From Flavobacteriales bacterium UBA3376 (lineage in GTDB: Bacteria; Bacteroidota; Bacteroidia; Flavobacteriales; Weeksellaceae), in contig DEQC01000018.1 in assembly GCA_002359055.1 (NCBI GenBank), positions 8,696 to 30,949 on the forward strand: a stretch of 22,254 nt of DNA, given 5' to 3'. The notes under the pieces are model-generated. The model was not told where the DNA came from and searched no databases. It was given only the letters and a program-made list of their open reading frames with translations. Positions 1 through 8,691 of this stretch are shown here, piece after piece. Each line of letters starts with the position of its first letter. Position 1 is the first letter of the stretch. The translations under genes and the position numbers were made by a program.

Positions 1-107
1 TAGTTGATAGCGCTCCTCAACCAATCAAAGAAGGTGTAGCTAAAGACGAAGCTGAAGCTTTAAAAACTCAGCTAGAAGAAGCTGGTGCAGAAGTAGAATT
101 GAAATAA
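1..107 (+). CDS. rplL: Ribosomal protein bL12 (L7/L12), 3' end only
   Basis: The window opens inside this gene; the first complete codon is at position 3 and the TAA stop is at 105-107. The visible 35 residues run from VDSAPQPIKEG to EEAGAEVELK, the conserved C-terminal end of L7/L12 (the E. coli protein ends in a very similar EAGAEVEVK). L7/L12 forms the flexible ribosomal stalk that recruits translation GTPases. Its position upstream of rpoB matches the common rplJL-rpoBC order. Identification is secure although only the tail is present. Confidence 0.93.
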   Translation, partial: VDSAPQPIKEGVAKDEAEALKTQLEEAGAEVELK

Positions 108-130
108 TTTACTTTCTCACAAAATATATA

Positions 131-158
131 AAAGCCGTCGCAATGCGACGGCTTTTTG
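131..158 (+). terminator. Intrinsic terminator after rplL
   Basis: A perfect 11-bp stem (AAAGCCGTCGC at 131-141 with GCGACGGCTTT at 145-155, loop AAT) runs into a T-tract at 153-157. It lies 23 nt after the rplL stop. It should separate most ribosomal-protein transcription from rpoBC. Confidence 0.9.
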
Positions 159-209
159 TTTACATTCATTTTTTGTTTGATTTTTTATAAATTATTCGAA
201 CAATATTCT

Positions 210-217
210 TATCTTTG
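210..217 (+). promoter_or_regulatory. Candidate -7 box of the rpoB promoter
   Basis: TATCTTTG at 210-217 matches the Bacteroidota -7 consensus TAnnTTTG exactly. No TTTG lies at the usual 17-20 nt upstream; the nearest T-run (181-186) is slightly too far, so the -33 element is weak. A start of transcription near 222-225 would give an rpoB leader of about 300 nt. The terminator just upstream makes a local promoter necessary if rpoBC is to be well expressed. Confidence 0.45.
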
Positions 218-231
218 TCACCCATTTAGAG

Positions 232-264
232 ATGATAAAACACTTATTTCAAGTAACTCGTTGA
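232..264 (+). CDS. Possible 10-codon leader ORF (MIKHLFQVTR)
   Basis: An ATG at 232 opens a 10-codon frame that stops with TGA at 262-264, about 15 nt after the candidate -7 box. Ribosomes reading it would cover the 5' arm of the outer stem of the hairpin at 249-316 and stop at the foot of its middle stem. That is the geometry of a leader peptide in translation-coupled control. The peptide shows no run of one amino acid, and a frame this short can occur by chance, so this is only a candidate. Confidence 0.2.
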   Translation: MIKHLFQVTR

Positions 265-316
265 TATACAACTCCTCCGAAATTCGGTAGGGGGATTTTT
301 GTATATAGCTACTTGA
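249..316 (+). promoter_or_regulatory. Long imperfect hairpin in the rpoB 5' leader
   Basis: Four nested pairings stack into one arm. They are TCAAGTA/TACTTGA (249-255 with 310-316), ATATACAA/TTGTATAT (264-271 with 299-306), CTCCT/AGGGG with one U-G pair (272-276 with 289-293), and CCGA/TCGG (277-280 with 284-287, loop AAT). The GC-rich tip stands out against the AT-rich surroundings. No T-tract follows the closing stem, so it is not an intrinsic terminator. A cis-acting element controlling rpoBC is the obvious guess. I do not recognise it as a named RNA family. Confidence 0.55.
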
Positions 317-346
317 TGTGCTTTAGAATCCCTAAACAAAAAATAT

Positions 347-438
347 TTTGCACTACGCTGTGAAAAGATATACCAGTGTTGCAGTTAGAAATTAGAAATT
401 AGAATACCATAAGAAATAGATTAATTTCAAAGTGCAAA
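347..438 (+). promoter_or_regulatory. Possible three-way-junction RNA in the rpoB leader
   Basis: TTTGCACT (347-354) and AGTGCAAA (431-438) are perfectly complementary over 8 bp. They enclose ACGCTG/CAGTGT (355-360 with 374-379, one G-U pair), directly adjacent to the closing stem, and GAAATTAG/TTAATTTC (395-402 with 421-428, one G-U pair). The third arm is pure A/T and could equally use another copy of the repeated TTAGAAA unit at 385-404. The fold is compatible with the hairpin at 249-316 but has weaker support. Confidence 0.3.
385..404 (+). repeat. Short tandem repeat, unit TTAGAAA
   Basis: The 7-base unit TTAGAAA occurs 2.9 times head to tail in the non-coding leader upstream of rpoB. 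Such a tract can vary in copy number by replication slippage. It contributes to one arm of the possible junction structure at 347-438. Nothing shows that it is functional by itself. Confidence 0.5.
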
Positions 439-529
439 CTTCAATTATCTTTTCTGAAACGTCTTCTACTTTTTGATTTCTGATATTTTTTAAAACAAAA
501 TATTTTTTAACCCAATTCTTACAATTTTT

Positions 530-3500
530 ATGAGTAAAAAAGACGTTAAAGCTCAAGAAAATCAGAGAATCAGTTTTTCTTCAACAAAGGTCCACTCACC
601 TTTTCCGGATTTCTTAGATATCCAGATCAAGTCATTTGAGGACTTCTTCCAATTGGAAACTCGTCCCGATCAAAGAGGGAACGAAGGTTTGTACAAGACT
701 TTTGCGGAAAACTTTCCTATTTCTGACACGCGTAATCAATTTGTTTTAGAGTTTTTAGACTATTTCGTTGACCCACCAAGGTATTCGATTGACGAATGTA
801 TCGAGCGAGGACTGACTTATAGTGTTCCTCTAAAAGCTCGTATGAAACTTTATTGTACAGATCCAGAACATGAGGATTTTGAAACGGTTGTACAAGATGT
901 GTATTTAGGCACATTGCCCTACATGACCGCTTCAGGTTCTTTTATTATCAATGGTGCTGAACGTGTAATCGTTTCACAATTGCATCGTTCGCCAGGTGTT
1001 TTCTTCGGTCAATCCTATCACGCAAACGGAACCAAATTATATTCCTCGAGAATTATTCCTTTCAAAGGTTCTTGGATTGAGTTTGCTACAGATATCAATA
1101 GTGTAATGTACGCTTACATCGACCGTAAGAAAAAATTACCATTGACGACTTTATTACGTGCGATTGGATACGAAAAAGACAAAGATATCTTAGGTATATT
1201 CGATTTAGCCGAAGAGATCAAAGTCAATAAAACTGCTATCAAAAAAGCCGTTGGGAAAAAGTTAGCTGCTCGTGTGTTGAATACATGGCATGAGGATTTC
1301 GTTGACGAAGATACAGGTGAAGTTGTATCTATCGAAAGAAACGAAATCATCTTGGACCGTGAGACCATCATCGAAAAAGAACACTTAGAGCAAATCATGG
1401 AGTCTGGTGTTAAGTCTATTTTAGTTCATAAAGAAGACAACAAAGCACATGATTATGCTATCATTCACAATACTTTACAAAAAGACTCTACCAACACTGA
1501 AAAAGAAGCGGTAGAATATATCTATAGACAATTGCGTAATGCTGAGCCACCAGATGAAGAAACAGCAAGAGGTATTATCGACCAATTATTCTTCTCTGAA
1601 CAACGTTATTCGTTAGGTGAAGTAGGACGATATAGATTGAACAAAAAATTAGGATTGGATATTCCTGAAGATGTTCAAATTTTGACCAAAGAGGATATCA
1701 TATCCATCATAAAATACTTAATTGAATTGGTTAACTCAAAAGCTGAAGTGGACGATATTGACCACTTATCTAACCGTCGTGTTAGAACAGTTGGAGAGCA
1801 ATTAGCCGCTCAATTTGGAGTTGGTTTGGCACGTATGGCAAGAACTATACGTGAACGAATGAACGTAAGAGACAACGAGGTGTTTACGCCAATTGATTTG
1901 ATCAACGCTAAAACGCTTTCGTCTGTAATTAACTCATTCTTCGGAACCAACCAATTGTCTCAGTTCATGGATCAAACCAATCCATTGTCTGAGATCACTC
2001 ACAAACGTAGATTATCAGCCTTAGGTCCTGGTGGACTTTCAAGAGAAAGAGCTGGATTCGAAGTGCGTGACGTTCACTATACGCATTACGGACGTTTATG
2101 TCCAATTGAAACACCGGAAGGACCAAACATTGGTTTGATTTCTTCATTGTGTGTATTCGCAAAGGTGAACAATTTAGGATTTATTGAAACTCCTTATAGA
2201 AAAGTTGAAAATGGAAAGGTTAACTTAACAGATGAACCTATCTATCTATCAGCTGAAGAAGAGGAAGATAAAACCATTGCTCAAGCAAATGCTCCTATCG
2301 ATGATGATGGTAAATTCATCAACGACCGTATTACGGCTCGTGAAGATGGAGACTTCCCAGTTGTTGAGCCGCATGAAGTTGAGCTTATGGACATCGCTCC
2401 AAACCAAATTGCTTCTATTTCAGCTTCATTGATTCCATTCTTGGAACATGACGATGCGAACCGTGCATTGATGGGCTCTAACATGATGCGTCAAGCAGTT
2501 CCATTGTTGAAAGCAGAAGCTCCTATTGTTGGAACAGGATTAGAGAAACAAGTTGTAAAAGACTCTCGTATTTTGTTCAACGCAAAAGGGGAAGGTACAG
2601 TCACTTACGTAGATGCTGATACGATTCGAATCAAATACGACCGTACAGAAGATGAAGAAATCGTAAGTTTTGAACCTGCTGAGAAAGAATACAAGTTGAC
2701 CAAATTCCGCAAAACTAACCAAGGAACGACTATCACTCTTAAACCAATTGTAAAAGTTGGAGACAGAGTTGAAAAAGGTCAAGTTCTTTGTGAAGGTTAT
2801 GCAACCGAAAACGGTGAATTGGCCATCGGTAGAAACTTAGTCGTAGCATTCATGCCTTGGAAAGGATATAACTTCGAGGACGCTATCGTTATTAGCGAAA
2901 AGGTTGTACGCGAAGATTGGTTTACTTCTATACATATCGACGAATTCTCATTAGACGTTCGCGATACTAAATTAGGTATGGAAGAATTGACGGCAGACAT
3001 ACCAAACGTTTCAGAAGAAGCTACTAAAGATTTGGATGAAAATGGTATGATCCGTATCGGTGCTGAAGTTAAACCTGGTGATATATTGATCGGTAAAATT
3101 ACTCCAAAAGGAGAGTCTGATCCTACGCCAGAGGAAAAACTATTGCGTGCGATATTTGGTGACAAAGCGGGTGATGTAAAAGATGCTTCTTTAAAAGCTT
3201 CTCCTTCATTACACGGAGTTGTTATCGACAAAAAATTATTCTCAAGAAGTATTAAAGATAAACGAAGAAGATCTCAAGACAAAGCTATCATCGACAGCAT
3301 CAATGCTGAATACGAAGAGAAGTTTGATGAATTAAGAGAAATTCTTCTTGAAAAATTATTTATTCTTTTAGAAGGAAAAACCTCACAAGGTGTTTACAAT
3401 GACTTGAATGAAGAAATCATCAAAAAAGGTACAAAATATACCAAACGAATTCTTTCAAGCGTTGATGACTACTTGAACTTGACAGGTTCTGAGAGTGTTT

Positions 3501-4363
3501 GGACGGTTGATGAAGTAAGAAATGACCAAGTGAAACAATTGCTTCACAACTACAAAATCAAATACAACGACCTACAAGGTAGCTTAAACCGTGAGAGATT
3601 TACAATTTCGGTAGGTGACGAATTACCTTCAGGAGTTGTTAAATTAGCCAAAGTTTATGTTGCTAAAAAGCGTAAACTAAAAGTTGGGGACAAAATGGCA
3701 GGTCGTCACGGAAACAAAGGTATAGTTTCTAAAATCGTAAGAGATGAAGATATGCCTTTCTTAGAAGACGGAACACCTGTTGATATCGTATTGAACCCAC
3801 TGGGTGTACCTTCTCGTATGAACATTGGTCAAATTTATGAAACCGTTTTAGGATGGGCTGGATTGAAATTAGGTCAAACCTATGCAACTCCTATCTTCGA
3901 CGGTGCCAATGCAGACCAAATCAACGAATTGACCGACAAAGCAGGATTGCCAAGATACGGTACTACTTATCTATACGATGGTGGTACAGGAGAGCGTTTT
4001 GCTCAAAAAGCAACTGTAGGAGTGATTTACATGTTGAAATTAGGTCATATGGTTGACGACAAGATGCACTCAAGATCGATTGGTCCTTACTCTTTAATTA
4101 CGCAACAACCTTTAGGTGGTAAAGCACAATTCGGAGGTCAGCGTTTTGGAGAGATGGAGGTGTGGGCATTAGAAGCCTTTGGAGCTGCTCATACTTTACG
4201 TGAAATTTTAACAGTGAAATCGGACGATGTTATTGGTAGAGCCAAAACTTACGAAGCCATTGTTAAAGGTGAACCTATGCCAGAACCGGGTATTCCAGAA
4301 TCATTCAACGTATTGTTGCATGAATTACAAGGTCTTGGATTAGACATAACATTAGAAGAATAA
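530..4363 (+). CDS. rpoB: DNA-directed RNA polymerase subunit beta
   Basis: This gene encodes the beta subunit of the core RNA polymerase, which with beta' forms the catalytic cleft. It has 1277 residues, a little shorter than the 1342 of E. coli. The rifampicin-pocket stretch beginning QLSQFMDQTNPLSEITHKRR is intact, with D481, H491 and S496 at the positions equivalent to E. coli D516, H526 and S531, so the sequence predicts rifampicin sensitivity. Downstream, the active-site segment GDKMAGRHGNKG carries K1055, H1060 and K1063, and the C-terminal clamp part GGKAQFGGQRFGEMEVWALEA follows. The ATG at 530 gives the expected N-terminus; there is no clear Shine-Dalgarno, as is usual in this phylum. 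rpoC follows 68 nt downstream, so the two are probably co-transcribed. Confidence 0.99.
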   Translation: MSKKDVKAQENQRISFSSTKVHSPFPDFLDIQIKSFEDFFQLETRPDQRGNEGLYKTFAENFPISDTRNQFVLEFLDYFVDPPRYSIDECIERGLTYSVPLKARMKLYCTDPEHEDFETVVQDVYLGTLPYMTASGSFIINGAERVIVSQLHRSPGVFFGQSYHANGTKLYSSRIIPFKGSWIEFATDINSVMYAYIDRKKKLPLTTLLRAIGYEKDKDILGIFDLAEEIKVNKTAIKKAVGKKLAARVLNTWHEDFVDEDTGEVVSIERNEIILDRETIIEKEHLEQIMESGVKSILVHKEDNKAHDYAIIHNTLQKDSTNTEKEAVEYIYRQLRNAEPPDEETARGIIDQLFFSEQRYSLGEVGRYRLNKKLGLDIPEDVQILTKEDIISIIKYLIELVNSKAEVDDIDHLSNRRVRTVGEQLAAQFGVGLARMARTIRERMNVRDNEVFTPIDLINAKTLSSVINSFFGTNQLSQFMDQTNPLSEITHKRRLSALGPGGLSRERAGFEVRDVHYTHYGRLCPIETPEGPNIGLISSLCVFAKVNNLGFIETPYRKVENGKVNLTDEPIYLSAEEEEDKTIAQANAPIDDDGKFINDRITAREDGDFPVVEPHEVELMDIAPNQIASISASLIPFLEHDDANRALMGSNMMRQAVPLLKAEAPIVGTGLEKQVVKDSRILFNAKGEGTVTYVDADTIRIKYDRTEDEEIVSFEPAEKEYKLTKFRKTNQGTTITLKPIVKVGDRVEKGQVLCEGYATENGELAIGRNLVVAFMPWKGYNFEDAIVISEKVVREDWFTSIHIDEFSLDVRDTKLGMEELTADIPNVSEEATKDLDENGMIRIGAEVKPGDILIGKITPKGESDPTPEEKLLRAIFGDKAGDVKDASLKASPSLHGVVIDKKLFSRSIKDKRRRSQDKAIIDSINAEYEEKFDELREILLEKLFILLEGKTSQGVYNDLNEEIIKKGTKYTKRILSSVDDYLNLTGSESVWTVDEVRNDQVKQLLHNYKIKYNDLQGSLNRERFTISVGDELPSGVVKLAKVYVAKKRKLKVGDKMAGRHGNKGIVSKIVRDEDMPFLEDGTPVDIVLNPLGVPSRMNIGQIYETVLGWAGLKLGQTYATPIFDGANADQINELTDKAGLPRYGTTYLYDGGTGERFAQKATVGVIYMLKLGHMVDDKMHSRSIGPYSLITQQPLGGKAQFGGQRFGEMEVWALEAFGAAHTLREILTVKSDDVIGRAKTYEAIVKGEPMPEPGIPESFNVLLHELQGLGLDITLEE

Positions 4364-4373
4364 ATTAATTTGT

Positions 4374-4400
4374 TTTGAAATTGCTCATTGAATTTTCAAA
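4374..4400 (+). other. Small hairpin between rpoB and rpoC
   Basis: TTTGAAA (4374-4380) can pair with TTTCAAA (4394-4400) in the 68-nt gap, and a bulged register extends the stem with TT/AA. No T-tract follows, so it does not look like a terminator. It could be an RNA processing or stability element, or a chance pairing in AT-rich DNA. Confidence 0.25.
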
Positions 4401-4431
4401 GGGGATTTCGAAACTTGAAACAATTTAGAAA

Positions 4432-7400
4432 ATGTCAACAAAAAATAAATCAAGTAAATTTTCAAAAATTCGAATTGGGCTAACTTCTCCTGAGACGATT
4501 CTAAAAGAATCACATGGTGAGGTTTTAAAACCCGAAACGATTAACTATAGAACACATAAACCAGAAAGAGATGGTTTGTTCTGTGAAAGAATATTCGGAC
4601 CTGTAAAAGATTACGAATGTGCTTGTGGTAAATACAAAAGAATCCGTTACAAAGGAATCGTTTGTGACCGCTGTGGGGTTGAAGTAACCGAAAAGAAAGT
4701 TCGTAGAGAAAGAATTGGACACATCAACTTAGTGGTTCCAGTTGCTCATATTTGGTTCTTCCGTTCATTACCAAACAAAATTGGTTATGTATTGGGATTG
4801 CCTTCCAAGAAATTGGATATGATCATCTACTACGAAAGATATGTGGTTATTCAGCCAGGTATCGCTAAAGGATTGGAAGGTGAAGAGTTGAACCGTTTAG
4901 ATTTCTTAACTGAAGAAGAATATCTTGACATAATGGAAACTCTTCCTATTGAAAATCAATATTTAGACGAATCTGACCCTGATAAGTTCATCGCTAAAAT
5001 GGGTGCTGAAGCCCTTGAGGACTTATTAAAAACCATCAATTTGGATGAACTTTCATACGAATTGAGACACAAAGCTCACAACGAAACTTCAAAACAAAGA
5101 AGAACTGAAGCTCTGAAAAGACTTCAAGTAGTTGAAGCCTTGAGAGAATCAAATAAAGATTATGTAAACCGTCCTGAATGGATGATCATGCGAGTAGTTC
5201 CGATCATTCCACCTGAACTACGTCCATTGGTTCCATTAGATGGAGGGCGATTTGCTACTTCAGACTTGAACGATCTTTACCGTCGTGTAATTATCAGAAA
5301 TAACCGCTTGAAACGTTTGATGGAAATCAAAGCTCCAGAAGTTATTTTAAGAAACGAGAAACGTATGTTGCAAGAGTCTGTAGACTCATTGTTCGACAAC
5401 ACTCGTAAAGCTTCTGCAGTTAAAGCCGATGGTAACAGAGCCTTGAAATCTCTATCAGATTCATTGAAAGGTAAAAAAGGTCGTTTCCGTCAAAACTTAT
5501 TAGGTAAACGTGTAGATTATTCTGCTCGTTCAGTAATTGTAGTTGGTCCAGAACTTAAACTATACGAATGTGGTTTACCTAAAGATATGGCAGCTGAACT
5601 TTACAAACCGTTCATCGTTAGAAAACTAATGGAAAGAGGGGTTGTAAAAACAGTTAAATCTGCGAAAAAGATTATCGATAGAAAAGAGCCAGTAGTTTGG
5701 GATATTTTGGAAAACGTATTGATGGGACATCCAGTCCTATTGAACCGTGCTCCTACTCTACACCGTTTAGGTATTCAGGCTTTCCAACCAAAATTGATCG
5801 AAGGTAAAGCGATCAGTCTTCACCCATTGGTTTGTACAGCTTTTAACGCTGACTTCGATGGTGACCAGATGGCTGTACACCTTCCATTAGGACCTGAAGC
5901 TATTTTAGAAGCTCAATTGCTAATGCTTGCTTCTCAAAATATTTTGAACCCTGCAAACGGTTCGCCTATTACAGTTCCTTCTCAAGACATGGTTTTAGGT
6001 CTTTATTATATGACCAAAGCAAGAGAAGGTGCCAAAGGTTCAGGAATTACATTCTATTCGTCTGAAGAAGTTATCATTGCTTATAACGAAGGAAGCGTTG
6101 ACTTAAACGCACCTATCAAAGTGAAAGCTAAGGTAAATGAAGATGATCAATTGGTTGAGAAAATCATTGACACTACCGTAGGACGAGTATTGTTCAACGA
6201 AATTGTTCCTGAAGGTGTAGGATTTGTAAATGAAGTTTTGACCAAGAAATCTTTAAGATCTGTTATTAATAAGATTTTAAACACAACAGATTTCTCAACA
6301 ACTTCTGCTTTCTTAGACGAAATGAAAGACTTAGGATTCAAAAAAGCTTTTGAAGGTGGACTATCATTTAGTTTAGGAGATATTCTAATTCCAGAAAACA
6401 AAACTGATTTGATCAATTCAGCAATTAAACAAGTTGAAGAAATCAAAGCGAACTATAATATGGGATTGATTACCAACAACGAGCGCTACAACCAAGTGAT
6501 CGATGTTTGGACCAATACCAACGCTACTTTGACCGAAATGGTTATGAAGCGAATGAGAGAAGATGACGAAGGATTCAACTCAGTTTATATGATGTTGGAC
6601 TCTGGAGCACGTGGTTCTAAAGAACAGATCCGTCAGTTGGCAGGAATGCGTGGATTGATGGCTAAACCTCAAAAAACAGGATCAACTGGAGGTGAAATTA
6701 TTGAAAACCCAATTGTAGCAAACTTCCGCGAAGGATTGTCTATTTTGGAATACTTTATTTCAACTCACGGTGCTCGTAAAGGTTTGGCGGATACCGCACT
6801 TAAAACTGCTGACGCAGGTTATTTGACTCGTCGATTGGTTGACGTTGCTCAAGACGTTATCGTATTAGAAGAAGATTGTGGTACGCTTAGAGGTATTGAA
6901 GTTACTGCATTGAAGAAAAACGAAGAAATCGTTGAACCACTTCATACAAGAATTTTAGGTAGAACTTCACTTCACAATGTTTACCATCCAGAAACTAATG
7001 AAATTTTAGTTGAAGCTGATGTTATCATAGAAGAAGATGCTGCAATGGCTATCGAAAAAGCAGGTGTTGAAATTGTAGAAGTTAAATCTCCATTGACCTG
7101 TGAAGCTATTGAAGGTATCTGTGCATCATGTTATGGTAGAAACTTAGCTACTGCTAAACCTGTTCAAAAAGGTGAAGCTGTTGGTGTAGTTGCTGCTCAA
7201 TCAATTGGTGAGCCTGGTACACAGCTTACACTTCGTACTTTCCACGTGGGTGGAACCGCTGGAAACGTTTCTGAACAATCGTCTATTGTTGCGAAGTTTG
7301 ATGGTCACTTAGAATTTGAAGATCTAAGAACTGTTAAAGGTCAAGATGAAGAAGGAAATCCGGCAGACGTTGTAGTTTCTCGTTCAACTGAAATGAAATT

Positions 7401-8691
7401 GATTGATAATGATGGTAACATCAAAATGAATCACAATATACCTTATGGTTCTATCCTTAAGATAGGTCCAGGTAAAAAAGTGAAAAAAGGAGATGTTATC
7501 ACCAATTGGGATCCTTACAACGGTGTTATCATTGCTGAATCAGCTGGTAAAGTTGAATTCGAAAACATCGAACAAGGTGTAACTTATCAGTTAGAAATCG
7601 ACGAACAAACTGGTTTCCAAGAAAAAGTTATTTCAGAATCACGTAACAGAAAAATGATTCCTACTCTAAAGGTAATCACTTCTGATGGTGAAGAAAGAAA
7701 CTATAACTTACCTGTTGGAGCTCACTTAATCGTTAACGATGGAGAAAAGATCAACGCAGGAAAGATTTTAGTAAAAATCCCTCGTAGATCAGCAAAAGCT
7801 GGAGACATTACTGGAGGTTTACCAAGAGTTACCGAATTATTCGAAGCGCGTAATCCTTCTAACCCAGCGGTAATCTCTGAAATTGATGGAGTGGTTTCAT
7901 TCGGTAAAATCAAAAGAGGTAACCGTGAAATCATCGTTCAAGCGAAAACCGGTGAAGAAACTAAATATTTGGTGAAACTTTCGAATCAAATTCTCGTACA
8001 GGAGAATGACTTCGTAAGAGCTGGAATGCCTTTGTCTGACGGTGCAATTACACCTGAAGATATCCTAAGAATTAAAGGACCTACAGCCGTTCAAGAATAT
8101 TTAGTAAATGAAATCCAAGAAGTTTATCGTTTACAAGGTGTAAAAATTGACGACAAACACTTTGAAATCATCGTTCGTCAAATGATGAGAAAAGTTAGAA
8201 TCGTTGATTCTGGAGATACGAGATTCTTAGATGACAATCTGGAACATACTTCAGACTTCTTATTAGAAAACGATAGAATCTTCGGAATGAAAGTAGTTGA
8301 GGACGCAGGTGATAGTGAAAACTTGAAACCTGGTCAAATCATTACTGCAAGTGAACTGAGAGATGAAAATTCTATATTGAAACGTGAAGATAAAAACTTA
8401 GTAGTAGCAAGAGACGCTCAGCCTGCAACGGCTCAGCCAATCTTACAAGGTATTACAAGAGCTTCACTTCAAACCAAATCATTCATGTCTGCTGCTTCTT
8501 TCCAAGAAACAACAAAAGTTCTAAACGAAGCAGCTGTTGCAGGTAAGATAGACGAACTCAACGGATTGAAAGAGAATGTTATCGTTGGTCACTTGATCCC
8601 AGCTGGTACTGGATTGAAAGAATACCAAAAGATAATTGTAGGTTCCAAAAAGGAATACGAAGAATTAGTAAGCTCTAAATCAGCGTTATAA
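4432..8691 (+). CDS. rpoC: DNA-directed RNA polymerase subunit beta'
   Basis: This is the catalytic beta' subunit, 1419 residues against 1407 in E. coli. The N-terminal zinc finger has C63, C65, C78 and C81. The invariant NADFDGD motif lies at 472-478, with D474, D476 and D478 holding the catalytic Mg2+. The second zinc site has C816, C890, C897 and C900. The bridge-helix/trigger-loop region shows GEPGTQLTLRTFH from residue 926, and the C-terminal GGLPRVTELFEARNP segment is present. All key residues are intact. The gene lies 68 nt after rpoB. Its TAA overlaps the ATG of the next gene by one base (TAATG at 8689-8693), which suggests translational coupling. Confidence 0.99.
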   Translation: MSTKNKSSKFSKIRIGLTSPETILKESHGEVLKPETINYRTHKPERDGLFCERIFGPVKDYECACGKYKRIRYKGIVCDRCGVEVTEKKVRRERIGHINLVVPVAHIWFFRSLPNKIGYVLGLPSKKLDMIIYYERYVVIQPGIAKGLEGEELNRLDFLTEEEYLDIMETLPIENQYLDESDPDKFIAKMGAEALEDLLKTINLDELSYELRHKAHNETSKQRRTEALKRLQVVEALRESNKDYVNRPEWMIMRVVPIIPPELRPLVPLDGGRFATSDLNDLYRRVIIRNNRLKRLMEIKAPEVILRNEKRMLQESVDSLFDNTRKASAVKADGNRALKSLSDSLKGKKGRFRQNLLGKRVDYSARSVIVVGPELKLYECGLPKDMAAELYKPFIVRKLMERGVVKTVKSAKKIIDRKEPVVWDILENVLMGHPVLLNRAPTLHRLGIQAFQPKLIEGKAISLHPLVCTAFNADFDGDQMAVHLPLGPEAILEAQLLMLASQNILNPANGSPITVPSQDMVLGLYYMTKAREGAKGSGITFYSSEEVIIAYNEGSVDLNAPIKVKAKVNEDDQLVEKIIDTTVGRVLFNEIVPEGVGFVNEVLTKKSLRSVINKILNTTDFSTTSAFLDEMKDLGFKKAFEGGLSFSLGDILIPENKTDLINSAIKQVEEIKANYNMGLITNNERYNQVIDVWTNTNATLTEMVMKRMREDDEGFNSVYMMLDSGARGSKEQIRQLAGMRGLMAKPQKTGSTGGEIIENPIVANFREGLSILEYFISTHGARKGLADTALKTADAGYLTRRLVDVAQDVIVLEEDCGTLRGIEVTALKKNEEIVEPLHTRILGRTSLHNVYHPETNEILVEADVIIEEDAAMAIEKAGVEIVEVKSPLTCEAIEGICASCYGRNLATAKPVQKGEAVGVVAAQSIGEPGTQLTLRTFHVGGTAGNVSEQSSIVAKFDGHLEFEDLRTVKGQDEEGNPADVVVSRSTEMKLIDNDGNIKMNHNIPYGSILKIGPGKKVKKGDVITNWDPYNGVIIAESAGKVEFENIEQGVTYQLEIDEQTGFQEKVISESRNRKMIPTLKVITSDGEERNYNLPVGAHLIVNDGEKINAGKILVKIPRRSAKAGDITGGLPRVTELFEARNPSNPAVISEIDGVVSFGKIKRGNREIIVQAKTGEETKYLVKLSNQILVQENDFVRAGMPLSDGAITPEDILRIKGPTAVQEYLVNEIQEVYRLQGVKIDDKHFEIIVRQMMRKVRIVDSGDTRFLDDNLEHTSDFLLENDRIFGMKVVEDAGDSENLKPGQIITASELRDENSILKREDKNLVVARDAQPATAQPILQGITRASLQTKSFMSAASFQETTKVLNEAAVAGKIDELNGLKENVIVGHLIPAGTGLKEYQKIIVGSKKEYEELVSSKSAL

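Noticed and set aside
249..316. Leader hairpin read as an intrinsic terminator
   Set aside because: No T-tract follows the closing stem on either strand, and a terminator there would block rpoBC.
385..404. TTAGAAA repeats as a CRISPR-like array
   Set aside because: A 7-base unit repeated fewer than three times with no spacers is a simple tandem repeat.
483..510. Two copies of ATATTTTTTAA just upstream of rpoB
   Set aside because: An 11-base direct repeat of almost pure A/T is expected by chance in such a region and matches no promoter element.
1930..2060. Rifampicin-resistance substitution in RpoB
   Set aside because: D481, H491, S496 and their neighbours carry the standard sensitive residues.
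2797..3231. A 144-codon leftward frame within rpoB
   Set aside because: It is antisense to highly conserved rpoB sequence and its Ser-rich composition is what the reverse complement of such codons gives.
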